Assembly: GCA_033085395.1 (NCBI GenBank)
Contig: JANQBS010000057.1
Span: 62,001-126,000, forward strand
DNA from: Xanthoparmelia taractica
Lineage: Eukaryota > Ascomycota > Lecanoromycetes > Lecanorales > Parmeliaceae
Direction: 5' to 3'
Length of the DNA stretch: 64,000 nt
Of this stretch, positions 23,589 to 35,516 are shown piece after piece; position 1 is the stretch's first letter; every line of letters begins with the position of its first letter. The notes under the pieces were generated by a model that was given only the letters and a program-made list of their open reading frames with translations, was not told the origin of the DNA and ran no database searches. Made by a program: the position numbers and the translations under genes.

Positions 23589-24774
23589 ATGAAGTACTCT
23601 ATTTCTACTCTCGCCCTCCTGACCGCACCCTTCGCCGCCGCTAGAGCCCTTTTTGAGCGCGGAGCCCTTACTGAGCTCCCCAATTGTGCCGTAAGCCTAA
23701 CCCACCTCGTGGAAAGAGAAACCACCCCCCCTCTTTTTTTGCCCCCTCCCCTGAAAGCATTAACGATGCTGACACCCCTCTCCAGCAAGACGCAACAGAA
23801 GCCGGCATCTCCGCCACGAGCTGCGAAATCTCCGACTTTGCCTGCATCTGCGGCAACTCGCAGTTCGTGACCTCGCTGCACAGCCTGATCGAAACAGACT
23901 GTTCCGCCGCAGACCAGCAGAGTGAGCCCCCCCCCCCCCTCCTGCTTCCTCTTCCGCAATCAATCCAACATCAGCCCCTACATGAATCCGCAGAATCTGC
24001 AGGTCCGTTTTTGTTAACATTTGCCCCTTTTTCATAGTCACCTTAGCCTTTGCAGAACAAGTGTGCAAGTCCGTCGGCGTCTCCCTCAACATCCCCACCG
24101 CAAGCGAGACGGCCTCAAGCGGCGTCCCGGCCTCGACCGCCGCGCCGTCGGTGCCGAGTGCGGTTGATAATACGGCGAGTGTGACGAGCAGTGGTATTTC
24201 GGTGAGTGGGCAGCGTGAACTTGATCTCCTTCTCCATCCTTCTCTAAAGCAGGCTGCTGCTGTTTCTGTCCCGTCGACCCTTTCTCATCCTCCTTCTTCT
24301 GCGGTGCCGTCGTCATCATCATCATCATCATCATCTCCTTTGGCAGTTTCGGCGTCATCTCCTTCTCCTTCTCCTTCTTCTCCCGCATCAACAGCACCAC
24401 CTCCTTATTTACAAGCACCACCCACATCCACATCCACATCCACATCCACAACCACAACAACAACAACCCTCCTACCCTCCACCGCCACTTTGACAATCGT
24501 GCGTTTTCTTTTTCCCCCCCCTCTCCCTCTCTCTCATCTACCACACACACAAAAACAGGACATACAACCCCGCTAACACACCCTCTAGTACCCGACCCCC
24601 TCCTCCCCCTCCCCCCCCTACGCCTTCGCAAACGGCACCACAAGCATCAACGGCACAAACACCACCATACCCTTCACCGGCGCCGCGGCCGAGCGCAACA
24701 ACAAGAGCTTAGGGTTCCAGCTCGCGGCGACGAGCGCGCTGTCGGTTGCGTTGGTTATTGGGTTGTTTTTGTGA
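23589..24774 (+). CDS. CFEM-domain GPI-anchored-type wall protein
   Basis: Five exons (23589-23690, 23786-23921, 24056-24201, 24253-24498, 24589-24774) give 271 aa. A signal peptide (about residues 1-19, MKYSISTLALLTAPFAAARA) leads into a CFEM-like domain (LPNCA, SCEISDFACICG, TDC, VCKS). CFEM proteins sit on the fungal surface or are secreted and often bind haem or act in host interaction. Six cysteines are visible where the classic CFEM has eight; the second cysteine of the opening pair seems missing. A Ser/Thr/Pro-rich stalk encoded by TCA and CACATC microsatellites follows, then a hydrophobic C-terminus (LSVALVIGLFL) preceded by small residues, as in a GPI signal. Intron 2 is long (134 nt) and has a run of 14 C. 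The third intron (51 nt) is in frame, so retention would not break the protein. Confidence 0.87.
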
Positions 24775-25160
24775 TGGCGAGTTTTGATTATATTATCTGG
24801 AGTTGTAATATGAATGTTAGCGTGCCTTTCGTTTTGAGGGGGGAGGTGTTGCTGCTGCTACGCGTTTGGCGGCGGCATTTGCAACGGGGGGTGTGCCATC
24901 TGCATTGAGGTAGATAGATACATAGATAGGATTGTGAGGGAGAGTGATGGTAATAGATAGATTATACATTCTCCACACCATTGCTATCATCGATTGTTTA
25001 TGTAGAGTCTATAAATGGTTACATTCTCCATTCCCACCATCATGGATTATTATTAGGGTCTAGACTACCTCTGACCTGTATGCTAAATACGCCCATCCAT
25101 ACATATATCGCTGTCATATCCTCATGTACATGTTCGTATTCCATCAAATCGTGTATGCGA
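24775..25160. other. Convergent spacer
   Basis: These 386 nt lie between the 3' ends of the CFEM gene (plus) and the TBC gene (minus). Only TAGATA-type short repeats are seen, and no gene. Confidence 0.6.
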
Positions 25161-27668
25161 TCAAAGCGCCAGCAAATCTCGACCAGCGTCCGAGATACCG
25201 TCTGTACTCGTACCCGCAGGCATCGACGCTTTCCTCTTCCTCCTCCTCCAGAGCGAATCCATCCTTGGCACTGGAGGTCTGTCTTTCGCAGATCCCGTCC
25301 TTTCATCTGCAGGACCATCCCCCAGGACAACATCATCTACACCGGTGCCGGTCGACGGCCCAGCCGCAATTGCCCGCTCACGAGCAAACCACTCTCTTCG
25401 TTCACGCCTCCTAGCTTCGACCCAGTCACCACCTACTCCGCCTCTTCGGCACACAGTTGCCATAAAGGCACCGGCGTCCAGCATCCCCCTTGGCAGGCTT
25501 TGCACAACCTGGAAGAGTTCCATCGGATCGCTCACGTCCTTGATACGCTGCTCGCCGAGCTTGAAGATGGTCAGAGCGACGCGGAACAGAGTGCGGCTGC
25601 CTTCGTAAAACAGCACGTCCCAGACACGGAGGACGGTTTCGATGGGCAGTGTGCCGATGAAGAGGCTCATGAACCAGGAGGTCGTGCACAGACTTATGGG
25701 TGGCAACCTAGCACTTCCGTTGACATCATCGCCAGATCCACCGGCCGAGCCCACTTTGGTCCATATTTGGGGAAGGATGGACTTCAACGCAACCATCAGG
25801 ATCCATAGATCGACGTTGGTACCTTCAAGGCTCAGCTCATGCGTTCCTGGTAAATACACGGTGGTGATGATGTGAAGCATCCAGAACGCTTTCTCTTCAG
25901 GAAGGAACAATAGTAAGAGGCCGGCGAGGAAATTGAGAGACTGGCAATAGCCGATGCGAGGATTGTGGAGGGCGTAGGCACGTAGGACACGGCGGAGCGA
26001 GCTTAGAAGCGGCGACTCAGGAGCGGAACATCCCGAGGAACGAAAGTCGGGTCTGAAGTGGATGTTATCGGGGAAGGTACGGTGGAGGTCCCGCTCAATC
26101 GATTCCCTGTCGGTGCCTGAAAGCTCGCCCTCTGAGCGCGAGACAAGGGAAGTGTAGAGACCAGCATGTCTCTCGAGATACGCATCACCACCCGCGTAGA
26201 AAAACCAAGCTGGTCCACGCCAGGCTGGAGGAATGCCTTTACGAATGTAGCGCTCGGTTTTGGCTGATTGACTGGGGAAGCGGGTGGGATCAAAGGTCCG
26301 GAGACCTTGCTCTCGCATGTATGATGACCATCTCTTTGTGCGTCTCTCTTGGCTCGGCATATAGCCATTGTTCCATGCGTCGTACTGTGGGATGGATATA
26401 TGATGACTGGCTTTAAGGAAACCATATTGATCACGGGTTGAGTCTGGAGGGAGGATTTGGGGTGGTTGAGTTGACACTTTTCCAGTCTCATCATACGATA
26501 CTCTTGCAGTTGAGCTGGTTAATTGACTTGGTGTTTGCCGTCTAGAGGGGCGCATATCGCCGATGGTGTCCTGGATAGCTTCAGCAATTTTCGTCGATCT
26601 CCTGCGCTCCCCTTCGCTTATTGAGGTGTCTCTGGAGTCGTTCGGTCCAGTGTCATCATCATCATCAGCAAACCCAGCAGCATACATATCGATTGCATCG
26701 TCGACGGTCATACTGTCAGCTTTCGAGACGGGCCTTGACTGTTGGTCCATTGTCAAATCCGTGATTGACGTATCCTTAGTTAATACACTGCTCCTCTCCG
26801 TGCTCGTTGTGTCTATACGGCTCGACCTAGTTGTCAGGGCGGACCGAAAGCTGGACCTTACCTCGTCGCTACTGTATGTGGCTTGCCATGGACTCATGGG
26901 AAAATCATCTAAATCGAGCAACGGCGAGGTTGATGATTGTTGACCAATGTTCAACCATGCTCTCCTCTTCACGGTTAGTCTTGGACTGGACTCGCCACCT
27001 GCTGTAGATGGTCTAGTCAACTGTGGCTGGGCTGTCGAGCTCTTATATTTTGGCGCCGTGACTGAAGCACCGCGATCTCGAGGGGCTGACGTAAATCCGG
27101 ATCGCATACGAAGCCCAGTCTTGGTATCTTCCGGCAGACCTGGAAAGGTTGGCGAGTGATGGATTATAGGCCTCTCTGCTGATTTTGTATGGATTACGTG
27201 CGACGCCTGACCTTTCGGAGTAACTGGACTCGGCCGGCTTGCTAGTTCTGATTCCGTCCTCACAGTCGCTGCCAAAGTGGTATTTTCCGTCTCTTCAGCG
27301 GTCGATGTTGCCAATGGACTTCCTAAGTTGCGCTTGTCCGGTTGGGCCATGTCCTCCAATTGGTCGTTTTGAAGGCGTTCACTTATATGATAGTCAAAGT
27401 TCATGCTAGGAATTCGCGGAGCGCCCGATGGACCCAAGGGCCAGAAGTGTGTCGGCACTTGCGGTGTTGGCGGAGTGCGTGGATACTCCGGTGACGGCGG
27501 CCTTGATCGAGACGATTTGCTGGATGCTGAAGAGAACAGCCTTGCAAGGCTCTTCTTCTTCTTGAGCGTCTTCCCATGTGCTATTCCATCATTAACCGCA
27601 GCTGCCGACCGGGCTCCCAATTCACCATCGACCAGCGTCATGGTGTTCCCCGACTCTTGGAGCATCAA
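25161..27668 (-). CDS. TBC-domain Rab GTPase-activating protein
   Basis: A single-exon 835-aa protein. Residues 1-410 are disordered and Ser/Thr/Pro-rich with a basic patch (KTLKKKKSLARLF). The TBC domain runs from about 478 (GIPPAWRGPAWFF) to about 740. The arginine finger motif IERDLHR is at 524-530 and the glutamine finger GYCQSLNFLAG at 573-583, so both catalytic residues for dual-finger Rab GTP hydrolysis are present. WDVLFYEGSRTLFRVAL is the usual later TBC motif. Such proteins (yeast Gyp/Msb3 group) switch off Rab GTPases in vesicle traffic. The Rab partner cannot be read from sequence. The first of two adjacent ATGs was taken as start; no intron is needed. Confidence 0.92.
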   Translation of the reverse strand: MMLQESGNTMTLVDGELGARSAAAVNDGIAHGKTLKKKKSLARLFSSASSKSSRSRPPSPEYPRTPPTPQVPTHFWPLGPSGAPRIPSMNFDYHISERLQNDQLEDMAQPDKRNLGSPLATSTAEETENTTLAATVRTESELASRPSPVTPKGQASHVIHTKSAERPIIHHSPTFPGLPEDTKTGLRMRSGFTSAPRDRGASVTAPKYKSSTAQPQLTRPSTAGGESSPRLTVKRRAWLNIGQQSSTSPLLDLDDFPMSPWQATYSSDEVRSSFRSALTTRSSRIDTTSTERSSVLTKDTSITDLTMDQQSRPVSKADSMTVDDAIDMYAAGFADDDDDTGPNDSRDTSISEGERRRSTKIAEAIQDTIGDMRPSRRQTPSQLTSSTARVSYDETGKVSTQPPQILPPDSTRDQYGFLKASHHISIPQYDAWNNGYMPSQERRTKRWSSYMREQGLRTFDPTRFPSQSAKTERYIRKGIPPAWRGPAWFFYAGGDAYLERHAGLYTSLVSRSEGELSGTDRESIERDLHRTFPDNIHFRPDFRSSGCSAPESPLLSSLRRVLRAYALHNPRIGYCQSLNFLAGLLLLFLPEEKAFWMLHIITTVYLPGTHELSLEGTNVDLWILMVALKSILPQIWTKVGSAGGSGDDVNGSARLPPISLCTTSWFMSLFIGTLPIETVLRVWDVLFYEGSRTLFRVALTIFKLGEQRIKDVSDPMELFQVVQSLPRGMLDAGAFMATVCRRGGVGGDWVEARRRERREWFARERAIAAGPSTGTGVDDVVLGDGPADERTGSAKDRPPVPRMDSLWRRRKRKASMPAGTSTDGISDAGRDLLAL

Positions 27669-29596
27669 TCTGGGCCAGTTAACGACCGATCGGTCAAAGC
27701 GCAGTCACTTGTGCCAGAGCTGGCAGCAATGCTGCTTATTGATCTTGATAGATCCGTAGCTCCTTCAAACATCCCGGGCCCATACCAGCTTTTTGACAAT
27801 GGTGATTGATCGTCCCCCATTCAGTAAGTACTTTTTATAAGGGCTTTCGGTAGGGCTCGGATCCGACGTGATAGGAGATATCTGATGGAATCCAGGACAG
27901 GGCAAATGAGTTGCGATCTGATCGTTGACATGAGGGGAAGACAGCGAGATGAGATAACCTTGATCATGGATAAGATCCTGCTCGCTTATTGCGCTCAGCT
28001 AGAGCTGAAGATTGCATCATTTGGGAATTAAGGGAGTGTAATATAGTAACAGCAATTTTAGCGGAGATTAACACCCAGAGCCGGAATGGAGGGTGGTAGT
28101 ACTTCTAGTCCGTAGCCTAGAGAAAAGCATGCATCGTTGCCGCAAGCACGCGTCGAGAAAAGCCATAAATGACTCGACGCCTTCAGCGAAAAAAGGATTC
28201 TTACGGCCAAAGTGGCGCATTCAGACGCCTGATGGAGGGTGTGGTGTACGGCTTGTCTCCCCCGTACAGCGAGAGCTGCAAGGCAAAATGGGGGCGAAGT
28301 GGGAAACGGCTCGGTTAAATCAGCAGCAAAGGAATCGGTGCCGAAAAAGAAAGGGGGCCGGTTTACTTGACTTGCTTCAAAGCTCAACTCTCATGTCTCG
28401 AGTTGCAAAGGTGCATTCGATGATACCTTATTGCTTACTACTATGGAGTAGTACTATACTCACTTGACCTATCTAGCTACTCTATTTTACCCTTTACAGA
28501 GTATCCTTCAGCCGCTCCAACGATTCGGTCTCCTGCACCTGCTTGCACATGCCACTGCAACCTTCTCACCACCTCTCCCCCCTCTGCAGGGGCTATGCTT
28601 CGTAACTTGTCCACTACGGGCAACATAGGTCACATCCTTGACAATCACGGACTTGAGTGCGGCACGCCGAAATTCGTCCACTGTTCTCCAGCATCATATC
28701 GTATCAGGCTGACACTACCGTCCTCATTTCCAGAGTCTGATAATATGTCACGTTCACCGTGGATGATGTAAACATACGCGTAGTACTGCGTGCAGTTCCT
28801 TTCGTAATCAGAGCTTGTAGACCTCTGATTCCTTACCCGCGCTGTCGAGCTGACCGCTCATGATGCTTTTCAGCGACGTGGATTTAGGACACACCATATG
28901 CCTAACCCGCGGAGTGAAAAAGAGTTTTCCTTCAAAAGCTTGGGCATAATCCCGTCACCTTTGATCGAATGCAAAATCATCAAGATGTCTTCCCGATTGA
29001 GACGATCCCAGAATCTCGGGTTTTCTCGATTCTGATAACTTCTGAGTTTGTTGCTTAGCACCAGGAATAGGTTCTGACTTTGACTATGTGAGAGCTCAAG
29101 CACAGTAAAAGTGGAATTTGTGATTTAGGAGCGTGTGGCGCTTGAGAGGTTGGTCTTGTGTGCTTCTGGATAAATGATTAGAAATTATAGAGAGAATGAT
29201 CTTTTATGGTGAGAAAGTAAACGAGACATAAAAGTAGAGAACAGCGGTCCCGAGAGGCCATTATCCACTTAGTTGGGGATCAGGAGCACGATCAAATCAG
29301 GCAGCACGTCCTTACATCGACCCTCTTGACGTATATAGGATCACTGAACATTTGTGACGGCCTCCACTATTACCACTTAGTCTTCCAATACAGAATAATG
29401 GAGCTGTCAAAAAGCAAACGTGCTGGGCATGAAAGGGACGAGCCGAAATAGTAAGCTTAGACCGAATCTGACCGGCGCTAGTCACCCGCTTACTTCGACT
29501 CTGCGCAACCAAAGCTCCTGCCTTTGACGCCCATGACTGCGACCACAAAGCTGGTGACAGCACTCCTGCCCCGAGATGCTTCGCCTGAAATAAAAA
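27669..29596. other. Divergent intergenic region, no gene seen
   Basis: This 1.9-kb spacer lies between the TBC gene (minus) and the acyltransferase gene (plus). Frames of 75-124 codons (for example 28093-28467 and 28058-28387) overlap each other on opposite strands and lack motifs. Confidence 0.45.
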
Positions 29597-31090
29597 ATGT
29601 CGTCGACAACGGTGGGCTTACTCACCTCATACGCTGAGAAGACCAGATGGACGCCAACCCAAGCCAGTAGAGATGCCAATCGCAAAGCTCTTCAGGACAG
29701 CTCCTGGGCAGATGTTTGCCGCCCCTCTTCCTCACTACGTACTGAGCTAACTTACGCGACAGGGGCTTCGAGGGATCGCAGCTGTCTTTGTTATGTTCAG
29801 CCATATGACCCTCGCCTTCGCCCGCTACATAGTCAGACCTGCTGACGGCGAGAACGGGCCGTCACAATGGATGCAGAGACCAATCTTTCGACTCGTTGGC
29901 CAAGGTCCTGCCTGGGTTGCTTGCTTTATCATCCTCTCTGGCTTTGTCAATTCGCTGAAGCCTATAAAACTAGCCAGGCAGGGCAATATCGAAACAGCAT
30001 TGTCCAACCTTGCCGTCAGCTCATTCAGGAGATCCTTCCGACTCTTCCTCCCTGCCACCGCAGCCACAATCATCAGCTGGTTCATCTGTCAATTTGGTGC
30101 ATATGAAACAGCAAGAAACTCGGACGCCTACTGGCTGCAGATTACAAGCCCGGAAATAAGCCCCTCGTGGGGACAGGCAATCATAGATCTCATATATGCC
30201 ATACGAAACACCTGGCTCTACAACCCTGAGAATCCTTACGATCAGCCCCAATGGGCTCTCCTGTACCTTCTGCAAGGCTCTATGTTCGTATTCATGGCAT
30301 TGCTTGCGACTATCAACCTCACACCTCGATTTCGAGTGATGACCATGATACTCTGCTGGTTCTGGTCGTGGAATTGGGGCATAAAGATCGGTGATCGTAC
30401 GTGTACCCGTTCGATCAGACGTCCCTTACTGATTCTCTCTTTTCAGCGATGGTTGGTGTAAGCTGTTTCGCCGGCATAATGCTCTCTGAGCTGAATAACT
30501 CTGAATATCCTCTCCGTTTATCCCCACTGTCACCTTTCTTCGCACCACCAATGGTGCTCATAGCGCTCGTATTGATGTCATTTCCCTCTCAATTCCAGCC
30601 TTGGGCCCAATGGTCCAATTACCTCCTCGAATGGTTCAACAGGGTGGCGCCCGAGAACGCTGAACTCAGTCGCTTCTGGCCCACGATCGGCGCCCAGCTA
30701 CTCTGCCTCACGGTCGTACTGTCCCCGCATCTACGCCGCGGTCTCAGTCACCGGTGGTTGCTCTGGCTTGGGAAGGTCAGCTTCCCATTATATCTGTTGC
30801 ATGGCTCCTTCATGCGCAGCATACTATCTTGGCTCCTATTTGCCAGAGAACACCTGGTGGAATTTGAAGAGCGCAATGGCGATCAGAGTAACATTGTTAT
30901 GAAATACCCACTGCCAGGCTACACAACTTTCGTCGTCGTCATGCCGGTTTTCTTTGTCATCTTGTTTACAGCGACCCATTTGTGGGCGATGAAGGTCGAG
31001 CCGCAATTCGGCATCATCACTAAAAAAGCGGAGGATCTTATGTTTGGTAAACAGGAACGGCCTCCCGCGTTGCCTGTGCGGCATGATTAG
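29597..31090 (+). CDS. Acyltransferase family 3 membrane protein
   Basis: Exons 29597-29713, 29763-30396 and 30447-31090 (introns 49 and 50 nt) give 464 aa. The first intron joins SSWAD to GLRGIAAVFVMFSHM, the conserved acyltransferase-3 opening with its histidine in the first transmembrane region. About nine to ten hydrophobic spans follow, including WVACFIILSGF, WALLYLLQGSMFVFMALL and WLGKVSFPLYLLHGSF, the last being the conserved late motif. The family transfers acyl groups to sugars, lipids or secondary metabolites in membranes; the substrate is unknown. The start ATG gives MSSTTVGLLTSY and is the first in the exon. A short cytosolic C-terminal tail follows the last helix. No neighbouring biosynthetic cluster is seen. 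Confidence 0.88.
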
Positions 31091-32663
31091 ATGGTCATTC
31101 CATGGCCAGGCTGCGCGCTTTATCTGAGATGTTGGAATAGGGTTTGACTGGTTTTGTTAAGATAGCATAAAAGGAGTACATAACGTGATACAATGTATAG
31201 TCTTTACGTACTCGTCCATTCTTGCTCATCTAAGTGGTATCAAGTGAAGGTGCGCGTTTAATGCATATCCCAGGCCCCTTCACTGCTATGAGGCAGCAGT
31301 TGCAAAGCCGATTTTGGCTGTCTTGGTTGCGCTTGTCTACTCTCACGCAGTCACGGATACCAAGCCAGGTATGTCTGGCTATAGATGTGCAAAATTGGTC
31401 TACATTTAATTGCTACTGTTCGATGCAGCTTGTTGAGCAGTATGTCGGGATTTAGCGTTCGTCAGTATCAATTGAAGCAGCAAGGAGTACCACCTGAGGC
31501 TACATAGATTAGTTTACAGACAGAGGCGGATTGCCGTGTCTCCTGGTCGTCCGGTCATCTTATGCCGATAGAAAACTTATCAACGTCATGTCAACTTTAA
31601 AAAGCAGTGGTGAATCAGAATGGTCCCAATACGTTCTCGCCATTTACCTGGAGGTATCTCTGGCGGGGCCCTTTTCATCGGGGTTGCGTCAGATATCATG
31701 CCAACGGGCCATCAGATCGTATTTGATGAGTCTACTGGAGATTGACTCGAGGTCATCCCTATCAGGCTGGCCGATGCACAAGATGGAGTCTTCGGACGTA
31801 GAAGTAGGAGCACGGGCCTACAGTAGAATCCTTTCGTACTTGCCTGCGTCGACCCAGTTGCAAGGATCGGCAGAACCGCCAGATCCCCCACGGGGGTCCC
31901 ACTGTCGGCATTGGACTTGGGTTGCCAGACCAAGCCATCTGACATTTCCACTATCTTGAGAGCAGCATAGAAATTCCTCCAGCTGGGTGGATACAAATAG
32001 TGCTATCAGCCCCGACACTGAGCCAAGATCAGATCAAAAAGGCGTTAAGCATGTTGTGAAGGTGCCGGAAAGGCTTCGCTGAATCTTCTGCTCCTGGCGC
32101 AAGAGCGTCGACTCCGCAGGGGTGAGTTATACAATTTCAGAAGCTGAGAGTGGGGACACGACCAGAACGGCTTCATGAGAGCACCAAGAGGCACCGATGT
32201 TGCACGATGCTACAGATGCTGTTACAGGACAGTTTGATCTAAAAGCTGCGACTGTTACCCGACAGGCTGACAAGAAGCCTGCAATAAGACGGGACACATT
32301 AGACAGATAGAAAGTCAGCTCAGATCACTCAATTGTAGAAAGAGGCTTCTTCTTATTTATTTGGACAAAGCATTTGGACAAAGCCAAAACATGAAAGCCT
32401 GAATCGAGTACTAGGTATTCATTGCTTCGTGCTTTGGGGAGTTGGAAAATCGTATCTATCAAAAGGCGTCGGCACTCGGCAGGGAGAAAGAGGCGCCCAG
32501 TGCTGAAGTAGCCTAGTGTCGCGACAGGCTGAAACAAAGGAGTAGTGGCGGAGTACGTAACGTTCGTCTCTCTCCTCTCGACAATACACTCTGTCCACTA
32601 ACCATCAAGTTCATCACAATCAGATCATAACATACTGACTTCATATTCTGCAATACAGCAATC
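31091..32663. other. Intergenic, no gene seen
   Basis: This 1.57-kb stretch lies between two plus-strand genes. A 142-codon frame on plus (31531-31959) and a 94-codon frame on minus (31712-31996) overlap; neither has a signal peptide, domain or plausible introns. The right end is presumably the promoter of the DUF7728-like gene. Confidence 0.4.
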
Positions 32664-33840
32664 ATGTTGCTGTCTACTACTCTCCTATTCGCCACCTCCT
32701 CCCTCGCCTTCCTCGTTATTCCTGAAATCAACACTGATGACCTACCCAAATCCGACCTCTTGCCAGCATCCATCAATACGAACAGTCAAACGGTCAACTT
32801 GGACTGCTCTACTTGCCCATTCGCTCTCAGTAGCCAGCGAGATGGAACTCACGAGTGGACCAACGACGTTGAGAGCGAGCTCCAGGTGACTCTCGAGACT
32901 GATGGTAAAGGCCTCAAATTCAACGGCGTCCCCTTCTATCCCAACACCAACTCAATTCTTCCACCTACCCTTTACGTCTCACAAAGCAAGAAGGATGGCC
33001 AGTCATCTAACATGGAAGGCTACGACGGCAACTTGAGACTGAGCTACAGCGTCGAGTATGACGAAAAGAAGTTTGAAGATAATTCTCTCGTCACGATTTT
33101 AATGACTGTCATGGGTCTTGATGGCCAAATGATCAAGGTCGACGACATTGAAATCACAGCAATCAAGCAACAGGACGGAACAGTAAGCATATCTTCTATA
33201 ATCCGTTTTTCATTCAAAGTCTAGAGCCAACATTCTGCAGTTCATCCTTCACTCCGCCAAGACCGTTCCCGTCTCTCCAGATTCTCCGGACGCCAAATGT
33301 GAGACCATCTTGTGCCGTGTCTTCACCAAGGTCGTCACAGGAATGGCCAAGGCCAAGGCATCCGCCAAGACCGCGGGCCACAAGATGAAGTGTTTCTGCA
33401 TGAAGTGCTTCCACAAACTTATGGGCCATAAGAACCACCAGGCCCAACCCCACCACCAGCAGGGCCAGCATGGGATGCCTCACCGTCTTCCAGATGGCAC
33501 CATGGAGCTCCCCTCCCACATCCACTTTAAGCCTCACGGTCACGGACACCACCATCACCACGCGGGCTTCGCCCACGGCATGACCACGGTGCTTAGGACT
33601 GCACTCAAAGTTGTCTTTGTACCTATCCTGATTGGTATCGCTTTTGGTATGGCTGCCTCGGCTATCGGAATGCTGGTCGGCCAAGCGGTTGTTTTCTTAT
33701 GGATGAAGTTCAGAGGCACCTCTCGCAAGGCCGCTTATCAGCCGTTGGACACTGATGAGAAGGAGGCACCACCGCCGTATCAGGACGATCACCAAGGCGC
33801 TGAGGCTTTGAACGAGAAGGAGGTCGATGCTAAGGCTTAG
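32664..33840 (+). CDS. DUF7728-like secreted/membrane protein with His-rich segment
   Basis: Exons 32664-33182 and 33241-33840 (58-nt phase-0 intron) give 372 aa. An N-terminal signal peptide (MLLSTTLLFATSSLAFLV) is followed by a beta-rich lumenal domain with a CSTC pair, then a Cys-containing stretch (CETILCRVF, MKCFCMKCF), a His-rich linker (HGHGHHHHHAGFAHG), a hydrophobic helix (VVFVPILIGIAFGMAASAIGMLVGQAVVFLWM) whose length could span the membrane, and a cytosolic acidic tail with PPPYQDD. This order matches fungal DUF7728 proteins, whose function is unknown. The PPPY element could be a WW-domain/Rsp5 ligase docking motif and the His/Cys part could bind metal; both are inference. Confidence 0.82.
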
Positions 33841-34148
33841 GCTAGGAGTTGGGAAACAAAGGTGTGGGTGCAAAGGAGTGCTTGAGAATTGGCTTATGGG
33901 ATTTCGATCCTTGGGAGACCAAAAAAGGTGCAGGCGGATTGCAAGGACTAGCAGCTTTTTCCCCCAGATTGCGTCCATGGCGTTTCGTTCCCTTCGGCTT
34001 TGACAAGTTGTCACTCTTTATACGTCAAATGCATTCTTTATTCGCGCTGGCGTTATCTGTAGATTAAATGTATCATGACTCAAGCTTCGAATCATCTTAA
34101 ACAGACCGATTGGGTATCTTCACAACTGCTTGCGGATCACGTCTCCAT
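33841..34148. other. Convergent spacer
   Basis: These 308 nt lie between the 3' ends of the DUF7728-like gene (plus) and the 5-phosphatase gene (minus). No feature is seen. Confidence 0.55.
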
Positions 34149-35516
34149 TTATTGCAACAAACTATTAACAACAGCCCATCCACCCACAGCGCCAAACACG
34201 ATGGCTAGCAATATTCCCCTTCCTTCCCACGTCAGTGCCAAATAGGCCCCTATACCCACCATAACTTCCTTCGTCCTCGCCGCCTCTCGTTGCTCCATCC
34301 ATAATGGGTTCAGTCCAAAAGGCGGTACTAGCCGTACATCCAGCTTCGCCGCGCGCTCCTCCTCCTCATCAGGCTCAGTTATCGCTTCCGCAGGGACCGA
34401 GAAGGAGCAAGCTACGGGTCGGTGATCGCTAGACGCCATCAACGGCAGCGCTTTGTATCCTTGCACCTCTACTCTCGCTGTCGGGTTCCTTGACTTGACC
34501 CACGGCGGCATGTCGAGATAGAGCACGCGGTCGCACCAGCTGGGCCAGCGGTGTTTTGCCCAATCCCAACGGCTTCCGTCTTCATTGTCTTTGGTCTGCT
34601 GGGCATTAGCGGTCCGGCGCGCTTCGTGGGAATATTTGTACGTGGGTGGGAAATCGATAGGTGCTTCTTGGAGACCGTGACATGTCCTTCCGGCTTGCAT
34701 CTCGCGCTTGAGTTGGTCGGACGGGAGGAGCTGCGAATAGTGGTGTTTGGCGTTTGGATCGCTGCTGGGTTGCGGCCAGGTGACATGGGCGTCCGGTGAG
34801 GGTTTTGTGGACGAAGTGCGGTAGTTGAGATCGCCGGCGACGATGAGATGAGCCGTGGGCGTGTACAGGCCTGACATTGGTGGTATGGAGTTCTCGCCAG
34901 GCGATGTTGGAAGGAGAGGTTCGGTGTCATTGGAGCTTTCATTCGGTAGCCGTTGTGCTGTGCTCCTCCGGACCGCAGTAGGAGAGACAGGCGTAAAGAC
35001 GAGACCGCGGACGATATTCCTCCAATCGTCGTTTCGACGCTGCAATCTGTCCTCCATGGGAGCCAGGTGCGCCGACACAAAAGTGAAGTCAAGCGTAGAG
35101 TCACCAATCGAATATCCCATCCGCACCCCCACGGCGCCCTTGTTACCCATCTCACGTACCCCCACTCCCACGCCCGCCGTCTCTAGCCACCGTACCTGCG
35201 CCGTTTGATCTCGAAGTACAAAAACCATGATAGCAGTCATGCCAATGTTTCTGGTGATGATGTTGACATAGCTCGCGTCGTTGAGGGAAGCCGCTGCGAT
35301 GGTAACGGCATGGCGGAAGGGAGAGAGGTAGGGGACAAGGTAGGAACCGCCGAGGAAGGAGTAGGCGATTGGGGCGATCTCTTGGAGGCAGAGGACGAGG
35401 ATGTCGGGTGCGGTGGGGTTGGCGAGGGCGGAGAAAAGGTGGACGGAGAAGATGGAAGGTTCAATGGGCTCGCGGGCGCAATTGAAAGTTACAACGTAGG
35501 GACTTAGTGTGGACAT
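34149..35516 (-). CDS. Inositol polyphosphate 5-phosphatase-type protein
   Basis: A single-exon 455-aa protein with the IPPc/endonuclease-phosphatase fold: VVTFNCAR at the start, ILVLCLQEI carrying the metal-binding Glu, NKGAVGVRM, FVSAHLAP, VAGDLNYR, PSWCDRVL and SSDHRPVACSF. These are the standard 5-phosphatase motifs in order, so the enzyme is expected to remove the 5-phosphate from phosphoinositides or soluble inositol phosphates. The C-terminus ends in a hydrophobic helix (LLAIVFGAVGGWAVVNSLL) with only one or two residues after it, a tail-anchor arrangement that would place the catalytic domain on the cytosolic face of a membrane. No SAC domain is present, so it is not a synaptojanin. 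All visible catalytic residues are intact. Confidence 0.92.
   Translation of the reverse strand: MSTLSPYVVTFNCAREPIEPSIFSVHLFSALANPTAPDILVLCLQEIAPIAYSFLGGSYLVPYLSPFRHAVTIAAASLNDASYVNIITRNIGMTAIMVFVLRDQTAQVRWLETAGVGVGVREMGNKGAVGVRMGYSIGDSTLDFTFVSAHLAPMEDRLQRRNDDWRNIVRGLVFTPVSPTAVRRSTAQRLPNESSNDTEPLLPTSPGENSIPPMSGLYTPTAHLIVAGDLNYRTSSTKPSPDAHVTWPQPSSDPNAKHHYSQLLPSDQLKREMQAGRTCHGLQEAPIDFPPTYKYSHEARRTANAQQTKDNEDGSRWDWAKHRWPSWCDRVLYLDMPPWVKSRNPTARVEVQGYKALPLMASSDHRPVACSFSVPAEAITEPDEEEERAAKLDVRLVPPFGLNPLWMEQREAARTKEVMVGIGAYLALTWEGRGILLAIVFGAVGGWAVVNSLLQ

Noticed and set aside
31531..31996. Possible small genes on either strand
   Set aside because: Frames of 142 and 94 codons overlap on opposite strands. 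Neither has motifs, conserved-looking composition or splice partners.
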